In this document: positions 48,001 through 56,000 of the stretch, in pieces | How the letters are laid out: every line of letters starts with the position of its first letter | Position numbering within the stretch: position 1 is the stretch's first letter | NCBI RefSeq assembly: GCF_963678635.1 | Contig: NC_087071.1 | Span: 4,231,624-4,295,623, forward strand | Reading direction: 5' to 3' | Origin: Symsagittifera roscoffensis | Lineage: Eukaryota; Xenacoelomorpha; Acoela; Convolutidae | DNA: 64,000 nucleotides | Position numbers and translations under genes: made by a program | Notes under the pieces: model-generated | Seen by the model: only the letters and a program-made list of their open reading frames with translations | The model's database searches: none | Told to the model about the DNA's origin: nothing

Positions 48001-50403
48001 CAATTTCAATTTCAAGATCCTCTTATGATTGACACTTCATTGATGACATAAGTCAATTTGAGAAAACTAGATCCATAGATTAAAAAAAATTTTCGCTGGA
48101 AAACTTGGAGCATTAAAATCGGCTTTCGAAATTAGATGTTGATCACGTTTTTCATGACCTTAACATTTTGCTGCCGACAATGGAATTTGCTTTCCTTTTA
48201 ACTACGGAAATCTAGAGAAATCAAAAGTCAAACCGCGAAAAATCAAATTTGAGCCTGAATAATTTTTGAAAACTTTTTCCGGACACAACTAACAAATACA
48301 AATCATCACGACCTATATAAGAGTCTTCGCTATGTTCATCGACACTTATTTACAGCTCATTTTCTTTTTAAACCAACTGTCTTTTCATTTCTTGAGCATT
48401 CTTACAAAAAACCGCTTCGAGTATTCTGACAAAAACTTTGATCAATGATATTTGTTTAATTGGACAACACTCAACTTCAGCATGTCGACCAAATAATCCT
48501 TAGAAAAACCGTTGATCAAATGCTCATTGTCATGTAATGATTATCGCAAAATGAGAAACATAGCCAACTGACAGTTGGACATGAGTAATGAACGCAAGGA
48601 AACTGAAAAAAAAACTGACTTGTGAAACTTTTGAATTTCAAAGAAAAAAAGAGAAGACCTTAAAGCTCATTGAATTTGTAGAACAATTTATGATTGACTT
48701 TTTTTGTTAAAATTAACCCAATTTGAGAAAACTGGATCAATAGGCAAAACTTTTATTTCGTTGGGAAATCTGATAATTAATTTCCATTTTCGAAATTAGA
48801 AGTCGATCACGTTTTTTGTGACCTTTACACTTTTGCAGTTCGATAGTGGAGTTTTCCTTCCTTTTAACAAAAGTACTGAGCTGAACTTAAAAAGAAATCG
48901 AACAAATCGCGAAAAATCAAAATTGAGCGTGAACAAGTTTAGGACTTTTTCCAGAAAAAAACAAAAAAATCGACCTATATAAGAGTACTCACTACGTTCA
49001 TTACGCTTAAAAAACTTCATGGGTACCGAATCCTGATTGAAATTTTTTGCCAATAAAAATATCAACTTTGAGTACAGATAACAGTGCTAGAGATTTTAGC
49101 AGACCGGTTTTTTTAGCTAGGCAAACTTTTAGCAGACTCAGAACAATTAGCAAGTCAGAACGCTAACTTCAAAAGCGGCCTTGGTGATTAGCGGCCGCTT
49201 GCTCCTCTGCGCTTCTATTCATCACAAGTGATATTATGCGCATAATTCTTTGTTTTTCACCTAATTTAGACTAGTGCGTTTTTGAAGTTGATAGTTTTGT
49301 TGACAAAATTGTGGAATAATTGTTTTAATTAGGAAAGCTTGTCCCAAGACTGAGCGTGTTTTTGAGTCTGTCAATCACGAATGCATCACTTTATAAGGTT
49401 GGCCTGCCAAAATACTCATTTTTCACTTTCTATGCTAAAAGATTGGCCAACTAAACGATCGGTTCCCACATATCACTGATTCTGAATTAACATAACGCAT
49501 GTAAAACAGAATAAAATGATTGAAACTTAAAAAAGCAGCTCTGATTTGTTACTTATCAACATACTAAATGATTGATGATGTTTTGTTGCACTTACGTCCT
49601 TGGACACCTGATTTGAACAACAACAACAACATGAACAAATTCAGATAAAAAACTGGATGGAATTACAGACTGTGAACAGTCTATTATTTCACTTTCATCT
49701 ATTTCGCGTTTATCTATATAACCATGTACTCAATGAATAATTGTTTTCCTTTTTGAGCTCGCATGCTGCTTTTTTGAATATAAGGAAATTTGGCTCTTTT
49801 CCAGCTCCCCCCTTTCAAATTCAATTTTGAAAAGCTTATCTAACGTTGTCATAATGCAATGAAATTTGGCGTGGTGACAAATCGAAAATTCTGAACAGAT
49901 TTGTTCTTCATACTTTACAGCGTAACAACACGCATTTAGTCGTAATAACACGTAAAACAAACATAAGACTCGGTATTTAGAAAGGGGGGACTTAAAAAGA
50001 GCAGGAAATTTAAACTCTTCTGAACTTAGAAAACAATTTTTGCATAAATAATTTCAAATATACGATCTTTGAGCATGAGCAATGGACTTCGAACCCTAAA
50101 CTAAATTATCAAGAGTTAATTGATAAGGCTGCTTGGTAAAAAAAAGATTTCTCTGAAAAAGGAACTGGTATTTAATAATCATCAAAACACATGGTCAGAA
50201 TAGTTGGACTTATGAAAACAGACATAATTTGTCCAAATGCAATCCAAATTGGTTTTTTTAAGTGAAATTCAAATAAATGAAAACAGCCTTATATTTTTGT
50301 TTCGACTTACCAATTGGCGAGTCACTCCTTTCTATGTTGTCAAAAAATTTGGCGGTTGTGTATTGATATACATCCTCCTCCGATTTCAGTACATTGTCGA
50401 ATC
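32852..50403 (-). CDS. leucine-rich repeat protein with Cys-rich C-terminus (LRRC63-like), 5' incomplete
   Basis: Seven exons joined in the order 50403-50312, 46325-46153, 45633-45552, 42386-42233, 35488-35338, 34829-34729, 33038-32852. All have GT..AG ends and matching phases, giving 313 residues and a TGA. After an N-terminal helix-rich part come typical ~23-residue LRRs: LKYINLSFNELK, LEILKMRSNPLTNLP, LKCLVLAYCNIKTIP, LEILDLRYNVLTYMP and LRELNVEGNQLTHMP. A capping segment (RNNFMHPLLW) and a C-terminal module (CDCCGSGMFGEG ... VPFLFVSCSPYC) follow. The last is a CxxC/CxxxC pattern that may bind metal. This layout resembles LRRC63 and related intracellular LRR proteins; the function is probably protein-protein interaction. 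The first exon begins at an acceptor, so 5' exons lie beyond 50.4 kb. Confidence 0.92.
33380..33820. mobile_element. MITE with long TIRs and 9-bp target duplication
   Basis: 441 bp. Starts GGGTGCCGGACATCAAGCCG and ends with the reverse complement of GGGTTTAGGACAACAAGCCG; the TIR continues as ACGGGACTTCARGCCGAA. It is flanked on both sides by CCTAAATGA, a perfect 9-bp direct repeat. 9-bp duplications are typical of Mutator-like transposons (family knowledge). No coding capacity. It lies 341 bp upstream, in gene orientation, of the terminal LRR exon, in the last intron. Confidence 0.8.
33850..34200. repeat. dispersed-repeat and SINE-body copy
   Basis: Contains AATGCAAGGAAACAAAAACTGA-like and CAGAGAACAGATCCTATAAAATTTCC blocks, shared with copies at ~41650, ~44110 and ~47450. 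Confidence 0.45.
34729..34829 (-). CDS. LRR gene, post-LRR exon
   Basis: 101 bp. SLKDLCCAVITRSKIDIHAG... Acceptor TTGTTTTAG, donor GTAAGT, phase 2. Confidence 0.92.
35338..35488 (-). CDS. LRR gene, last repeat and cap exon
   Basis: 151 bp. NLRELNVEGNQLTHMPCGLL, then RNNFMHPLLWRN, the C-cap typical of intracellular LRR proteins. Donor GTAAGT. Confidence 0.94.
35489..36271. other. intron of LRR gene, no gene seen
   Basis: AT-rich intron sequence left of the foldback element. Confidence 0.5.
36272..37003. mobile_element. Tc1/mariner-type foldback MITE
   Basis: 732 bp with arms of ~310 bp, nearly the whole element. The ends are CAGTGCTGATTCAAATTAAC and its complement (left AAATTAACCGGAC, right GTCCGGTTAATTT). 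TA dinucleotides flank both sides. CAGTG starts and TA duplication are typical of Tc1/mariner elements. No transposase. Confidence 0.88.
37004..42232. other. intron of LRR gene with scattered repeats
   Basis: No host exon; phases of flanking exons join directly. Contains repeat fragments at ~38080-38330, a ~55-bp tandem duplication at ~39449-39545, and repeat/SINE pieces at ~41540-41800. A plus-strand 129-codon frame at 40959-41348 has no recognisable domain. Confidence 0.5.
41500..41800. repeat. SINE-associated repeat fragments
   Basis: GAGGCGAAGCTGAGCTTCGC, AGCGAGAACGCGACAAAAAA and GAGAACAGATGCTATAAAA blocks, shared with 44430-44500 and 47240-47470. Confidence 0.55.
42233..42386 (-). CDS. 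LRR gene, two-repeat exon
   Basis: 154 bp. LKCLVLAYCNIKTIP and LEILDLRYNVLTYMPAEI. Acceptor ATGTTTCAG, donor GTAAGA after CTCAA. Confidence 0.94.
42585..42655. repeat. G-rich dispersed repeat copy
   Basis: GGCACTTCGTTAATAGGTACC, a G run, then AGTTAAAGAGATCCG: same family as 10120 and 10665. Confidence 0.5.
43752..43877. repeat. ~126-bp direct repeat, copy 1
   Basis: Near-identical to 44631-44759, with shared ACACGATATATCAAATTTTG and GCTTCCCCGGGATAACTCCC blocks. The second copy has a small insertion (CATT) in the GAAC region. Confidence 0.85.
43860..44440. repeat. ~600-bp dispersed repeat, copy A
   Basis: Shares ordered blocks with 47860-48360 and 48540-49010: AATGCACGCAAGGAAAC, TTTGAGAAAACTGGATC, GGGAAATCTGATAATTAA, GATCACGTTTTT and GATAGTGGAGTTT. 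Same orientation. No ORF conserved. Confidence 0.6.
44430..44610 (-). mobile_element. tRNA-derived SINE copy
   Basis: Minus strand has an A-box-like segment (~44569-44590) and a B box GGTTCGAATAC (~44531-44541), with the AGCTGCGCTTCGC / AGCGAGAACACGAC body found in sister copies. Confidence 0.55.
44631..44759. repeat. ~126-bp direct repeat, copy 2
   Basis: Second copy of 43752-43877. The two may be remnants bounding the ~0.75-kb repeat/SINE block between them. Confidence 0.85.
45552..45633 (-). CDS. LRR gene, repeat exon
   Basis: 82 bp. SIPEALFCLHNLEILKMRSN PLTNLPQ. Acceptor CTTTTCAG, donor GTCAGT, phase 1. Confidence 0.93.
46153..46325 (-). CDS. LRR gene, exon with first repeat
   Basis: 173 bp. 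A helical stretch (SALITSDELAVLDAMV), then GQFLKTLPDLSPL and LKYINLSFNELK. Acceptor TTTTAAG, donor GTAATT. Confidence 0.93.
46706..46930 (-). mobile_element. full-length tRNA-derived SINE with poly(A) tail
   Basis: On the minus strand: GAGCAGTCGTGGTCAAGTGG (A box), TTAACACGAGGGTCATACG, B box GTTCGAATCCC (46865-46875), a ~120-bp GC-rich body, then an almost pure A tail (46738-46706). Different body from the 44.4/47.3-kb family, so a second, probably younger SINE family. Confidence 0.8.
47240..47480 (-). mobile_element. tRNA-derived SINE copy
   Basis: The minus strand reads a tRNA-like head: A box with GCGGCCGAGTGGGAAGGGC (~47394-47413), then GACTCTTAATTTTGAGGTCG and B box GGTTCGAATCC (~47354-47364). 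The layout resembles a Ser/Leu-type tRNA. Body shared with 41500-41800 and 44430-44610. Confidence 0.65.
47860..48360. repeat. ~600-bp dispersed repeat, copy B
   Basis: Contains ACAGTTGGAAAGAGCCAATGAACGC-like, TTTGAGAAAACTAGATCC, GATCACGTTTTTCATGACC and ACCTATATAAGAGT blocks in the same order as copies A and C. Confidence 0.6.
48540..49010. repeat. ~600-bp dispersed repeat, copy C
   Basis: ACAGTTGGACATGAGTAATG, TTTGAGAAAACTGGATCAAT, GATAGTGGAGTTTTCC and GACCTATATAAGAGTACTC. The last two blocks also occur alone near 38180 and 45330, showing truncated copies. Confidence 0.6.
49011..50311. other. intron of LRR gene, no gene seen
   Basis: AT-rich, non-repetitive by eye. No exon-like segment. 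Confidence 0.5.
50312..50403 (-). CDS. LRR gene, most 5' exon in window
   Basis: 92 bp. FDNVLKSEEDVYQYTTAKFF..., acceptor CTGTTCTAG, donor GTAAGT. Its phase-1 end joins exactly to the AA AAA GTG start of the next exon. Confidence 0.85.
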
Positions 50404-50689
50404 TAGAACAGAACGCGGTCTGATTGACAAAAAGTGATTGATAAAATCTTTCTATTGTTTTAATTTTTTTCTGAACTTATTTTTTCCGAAGCAGATGATG
50501 GAAAAAAAGAAAAACAGACGAGAGACAGTTGGAAATTGTTCCATCAATCAAAAGCTCACCGCGAAACAATAATGCAAAAATGACATTTTTCGGAAAAAAG
50601 TAAACACCCTGATTAAGTGTTAAATGTCTTCGCTTTGTTCATTAACACTAAATAACAGCAGAATAAAATTAGGATCATCGCATACCACA

Positions 50690-50960
50690 GGCAGGGATCT
50701 AGGATTTTACGATAGGGGGGCGGGGTATGGGTGGGACTTGGCTAAGATTAGAAGGCGCCCTTAGAAAAATTTTAGGGACGGCTAACTAAAAACGGATGTC
50801 CTACAATAAAACTAAATGGGTACCCTTTGGGTGGTTAAAGGAGGTTCGGATTCCCATATACAGTACTATCATACAATTTCAAACTGACTACAAATTGAAA
50901 TTATTCCACCTTTTTTCGGCTATTTTCCAGTCCCCCTTTTTGGAACCTGATCTAAACTAT
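50690..50960. repeat. truncated copy of the 11.5-kb MITE family
   Basis: GCAGGGATCTAGGATTTT with a G run, GGCGCC...AGAAAAATTTTAGGG and ACCCTTTGGGT, in the same order as 11530-11910. Confidence 0.5.
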
Positions 50961-51050
50961 ATTTTATGATTGGATAAATTAAATGTTTTACCAATGTAAA
51001 GTATTTAATATTAACCAATCATGATCCATCTAACTAACAACCCACTTATT

Positions 51051-51350
51051 TGTAAGTGCTGAAGTTACTTGTAATTTCAGCACCAGAGAGATTTGAATTT
51101 AACTTAGAAATTAGTTGGACTCTCCCGAGCACTTCAGCAGCCGCAATAAACCAGTATACCCTAGATCTATTGAGCCTAGCAGAGACTAGTTAAACAACCT
51201 GAGACTAGATAGTATAAGAGTAAGATTAGGATCGGTATTAGACTAAGAAGTTGCACGAATCTATCCGGCCGAAAATAAGATAGCGTGACGAGCAGACGGT
51301 GTACCCTATCCGAAATTACTCTATGAGTTATACACCCCAGTCATAACTCA
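51051..51350 (+). repeat. candidate 5' LTR
   Basis: Starts TGTAAGTGCTGAAG and ends ATAACTCA, exactly 300 bp. A TGG-starting primer-site candidate follows 2 bp later. The first ~35 bp contain an inverted repeat (GTGCTGAAGTTA ... TAATTTCAGCAC). AATAAA lies at 51145 and a TATAAG at 51213, an order that does not fit a simple U3-R layout. The second LTR is outside the window, so boundaries are not proven. Confidence 0.45.
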
Positions 51351-51352
51351 TC

Positions 51353-51370
51353 TGGTGCGACCATAAGTCT
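51353..51370 (+). other. candidate primer-binding site
   Basis: TGGTGCGACCATAAGTCT begins with the TGG expected opposite a tRNA CCA end, 2 bp after the candidate LTR. I cannot match the complement to a specific tRNA acceptor with confidence. Confidence 0.35.
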
Positions 51371-52603
51371 CGAACAAGACCTTACTAGATTAGAATTGAC
51401 CAAAATTAGATTAGAAATTAGACAAAAACATTTACAAAATGTTATACGACAATAATTTAATTGAAATGTCTCTCCGACTCAATAGATCAGAGCCAATATT
51501 CCGAACCATAATAGAACTACCCGGAATTGGAAGAAGACCTCGAACCAAAGACGACATACGACAAAGTAGAAACTTGCCGTATAGTTATATGATAGTTCGG
51601 CAAAAGCCAGAACAAACTTTTATATTTCGAATACTACTTGCAATGAATTTAGATTTCCATTTGCAAACATAAAACCTTGAAGTTACTCTTCAAAATCATT
51701 TCAGGCGCTAAACAAAATTAATATTATACAATAACGATTGATAAAAAGATCTAAGATCGTTTTCCTAAAACTCTGCAGTATTATACAAAACATGTTTGAA
51801 AAATATTTATTGGAAAATAAAAATAAAAATTAGTAGCATGACAATAAATGGTTAGTAATCATAAATCATCCTGTTGTTCCAGCTTCATCACCTAAAACAT
51901 AACAGCAATCATCAACTCACTAATATCATCAAAACACTAAATCTTTCCTTTACACAAATTTAAAACTTTATTAAAACTTAAAGTCACTTAATTTAAAATC
52001 AGATCATCAAGGCTTATCCTTGGATCTTAAATCATTTTCTACTTAATTAAATTTCAAACTTGATCATCAAGGCTTATCCTTGGATCAAACAGAACAACTT
52101 TGTTCTCCCCCACCCACTTAATTAGTGTCTAACGACCTCAAACGTCGATTCACTATCCAACCCTCTCTAAAAACCCAGGACTAATAGAAATTTTTAAACA
52201 AAACTAATCATTCAAATTAGGATAAATAGTGAAGAACTTCGGTTATTCATCCTTCACTTGACCCCCCCCCTCTTAACAGACCCAGGATAAATCTTAGACT
52301 TAGTAAGTTTAAAATAGTATCTAACGAACTACTCGCGTTCTAATTATACCTGAACCTTGTGGATCGATTTACTATTCTCCAACCCTTGAACACAATCACT
52401 ACCCCTAAGTAAGATTAAGTAAGTTAACACCTTAGCTTATACTAGTCACGAGAAAGTAAAAATCATTCTTCGGAATCGATATACTTTTCTCTCCAACCCT
52501 GAACAAATAGACCCAGGTTAAGCTAACCAAAAAATCGTAAGAACTAACAGTTTAGGAAAATAGAAATCATTTAACAACTTTTGCATCCGTCATCCTAAAC
52601 CTT
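51371..52603 (+). other. long leader of the retroelement with internal repeats
   Basis: About 1.2 kb without a recognised gene (a 77-codon frame at 51439-51672 is open but featureless). Contains a 60-bp imperfect tandem duplication (GATCATCAAGGCTTATCCTT at 52002 and 52062). A degenerate motif TCGATTTACTATTCTCCAACCC recurs near 52145, 52363 and 52475, with ACCCAGG nearby. This is where packaging, splicing or internal initiation signals would be expected. Confidence 0.55.
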
Positions 52604-53071
52604 ATGTCATTTAAAAACCTAGGAAATAAACAAACAATCGTTTTACACAATTGTGAAATAGATAACAAAAAATACGACCTTGTAATCACACCTCATACAC
52701 AAACAGTTGGATACATTCGCACAAAACGACAAACACTAAAGAGGAAAATAATAACTAAACAAAGACAAATAACACGAAAAAGATTTTCAAAAAATCGAAA
52801 CGCATTTTCAGAATCAGAAACCAACAGTTTAGACGAACTTTACAAACTAAAAGAATCAATAGATAAAAATTGCCCACTTCACGATCAAATATATTTTTCT
52901 GACTCAGAAACAACTTCAAATTCATCACAAAGAGGAAAAAGAAGAATAAAAAAACAGTACAAACACAAACCAGTACATTTATACAATTGGAATCAACCAA
53001 TTCGACACATTAATAATTACATATTAACAGTCATCGAACGGAAAAATGAGTTCAACACACACCCCAGGTGA
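52604..53071 (+). CDS. ORF1: small basic protein of the retroelement
   Basis: 155 codons from ATG to TGA, overlapping the gag-pol start by 26 nt in a different frame. The middle is very basic (KRQTLKRKIITKQRQITRKR), followed by a Ser/Glu-rich stretch and a second basic patch (RGKRRIKKQYKHK). Shares the A-rich composition of the rest of the element. No known domain. The basic patches would suit RNA binding or nuclear localisation; an accessory regulatory role is a guess. The close overlap suggests leaky scanning or re-initiation into gag. Confidence 0.6.
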   Translation: MSFKNLGNKQTIVLHNCEIDNKKYDLVITPHTQTVGYIRTKRQTLKRKIITKQRQITRKRFSKNRNAFSESETNSLDELYKLKESIDKNCPLHDQIYFSDSETTSNSSQRGKRRIKKQYKHKPVHLYNWNQPIRHINNYILTVIERKNEFNTHPR

Positions 53072-56000
53072 CGAAACTCCAGATGATGATGAAATCTTTC
53101 CTTTTATAGTAGATGCAGATACTGATAGAGGACAACACATATTTTGTCAAAATTTACTCGTAAATTTATTTGAACCCGGAATCAGTCCATGTAAAACAGA
53201 GTTCCCCGATGTAAAAATCAAAAGACAAATCATAGATCACTATCTAAAAGATATATGCAACATAACACAACAGTATGGAATCTACTCCATAGAATTCACC
53301 TCACCAAACCATAATAATAGAACATATACTATTCAAACAGACGATCTTGATTTAGAATTTTCAAAAGTTTTTTCAGAATATATAAAAAGCATCCAATACC
53401 ATAACTCACAAAGAGCAAACTCCATTTTCACCAATGAAGTTTTCGCAATAATATATAGTTATATTTCGATATTAGAAAATGAACTCCCATTAACAAATGT
53501 CTCACCGACAGAAACATCTAAACATTTAAGAGTACGACATGAAATCACACTACTCTCTAGTTATTTAAACATCATTAAAGAAAATTTCACGAAAGACGAC
53601 GTTTCACAACATACCAAACACGATTTACAAAAAATTTTGGCATGGTTCATAATAGATTATTTCACACACAATATTGATTTAATTGCACAAGCAAGAAAAA
53701 ATTTTAGACCCCAAAATTCGAACGATGATACCGCTATCACAGAACAATCAGATTATGTTTGGGACCCCGAATGGTCTCATCCCGCATTTATAAGCTTTCC
53801 ACAATCAATCTCAAGTCAAGCAATAGGTACAATATCTTACATACGAGATTATGTAAGAGTAATACCATTAACAATTGATGCAACACCATTAAACTATAAT
53901 ACATTTTTACCCGATACACAAAATAATAGTTTAAACTCTACAGTCATACACAACGAAAACCTCAATGGAACTAGGAATCTTACTCAACAAGATATCCAGA
54001 CACCATCACACTTCATAAATGAAGAAATTGTACACACAACAACTACACAACAAAGTATTTCACCAATACGCCCAAATTTAACAACACCAAGAAATACAAA
54101 TCCTTCACAAACACAGGTAACCTTACAATCAACCGTTAAACCTTCGGTTGCCCCTAAATACTCACATATGGATTACCAAACATACAGACCCATGACAATA
54201 CCATCAAAAACACGCAAAACATTCACTAGAAACAACTTTGCAGACCATAATTATAATTATACACATCCATCAAAAACAAATTATCAACCACAAAGGAATT
54301 TTAATCAATATACAAAACCTCGAAACTGGGATAACCCAACGGCCCAGTATAATTCCAAAAATTTTCAACCAAATCCTCCACAGGATCGCAGTGAAAATTA
54401 CCCATTTTTTCAACAAAATAAAAATAAAAAACAAACATCTTATCAAATGGATTATTTATCCTCAGATGATGATTTCTTACAACCAGATATATTTGCACCA
54501 AATACTCAAGAATATCGTAGACAAGGAATACAGAGAACACGTACAAATCATAGAAATTTTTCTCCACAACCAATAGATGCACAACATCAACAACCAATTC
54601 AACAACAAAATCTAATTAATACACAATCTTTTCAACCAATTCAACAACAAAATCCAATGACTGCACACTCGTATCAAGCATCACAAATGCAAAATGAAAT
54701 ACCACTCCCATATTATCTCCAACAACATGAAATAACAAGAAACCAACTTTCAAATTTTTCTCAAATGCCAAATGCAGCAGAATCATTACAAATGACAATG
54801 AATCCATACCTTATGGGTGGATCATCAATAACATCAAACAAACCTTTAATGGTTTTCACAGGAACAGACCCTGAATACTCTGTAGAAGATTACTTAAATG
54901 CAGTAACAGCAAATTTGATTTTAAATATAGGACCTGAACCAATTAATACGCCACTACATCAAAACTGGATACATCGACGCACAGCGTTAATACAAACAAC
55001 CTTAGATGGCGCAGCCCAAAAATGGTTTTCAGTACTACCTCTAGAAATAAAATCAAACTGGAAAAGATTTACACAAGAATTTTCAAAAATGTTTGACTCT
55101 GAAAGAAACAAACAACAACAAAGAGTTTTATGTAATGAAATTCGCAGATTACCAAACGAAACCATCAAGCAAATAGCAGTACGAATCGAAACACTAGTTC
55201 GAAAAGCATATTCACTAAATACACATGACTATAAAAACACAAAGATGACAGAAATCTTAATGATGACCTTAACACCACAATTAAGGAAAATAGCAATAAA
55301 AAAGAGAGCATCCCATCCTTCTTCAATTCGAGAACCCGATTTAGATTTTCGAAAACTAGTAGACAAACTAGAACAAGCAGAAATCACGATGAAACTAGAA
55401 GAAACGGAAAATCTGAAATTACAATACGTTAACAGAATTGAAACGACTCCCACTAATATTAATAATATACAGGAATCAGAAACAGACCTCGTTGAAAAAA
55501 TCACTGAAATACTCAATATTTACGAAAAGAACCCGAACTTTAAAGGCAAACCATCTTTCAAAAAATGGTGTAATTATTGCCGACGATACGGACATAGTAT
55601 TTCCGAATGTAGGCAAAAACAGCAAGATAGTCAAAATAAACCTCAAAAATACAAAGAACCAAATAAATCATTCTATCAATACATGAAAAAAGATCAAAAT
55701 TTACCGAACAAAACAGTTCACAGCAACAACAGTTCAGGAAAACCACTCCCGAACAATACAAATTATACAAGAAATCAATCCCCATATAACTCAAGTTATA
55801 GAGGAAGATCACCAGAACGAAGAAACACGTATAATTCATCACAAAATCACTACAATAGACCAAATAGTCGAAATAACTACTCCAGATCAAATTCAAATAC
55901 ACAACGATTTGTTTCTAGATCTAATTCCCAATCAAGAAATAATTACTATCCAAACAATCAATCACGAAATTCATCATACAATAGGAATAGAAACTACTCC

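Noticed and set aside
51353-51375. Complement of the retroelement primer site ends in a T-loop-like GTTCGAGAC
   Set aside because: The spacing to CCA is one nucleotide short of a canonical tRNA and the flanking bases do not form a T stem, so no tRNA was assigned.
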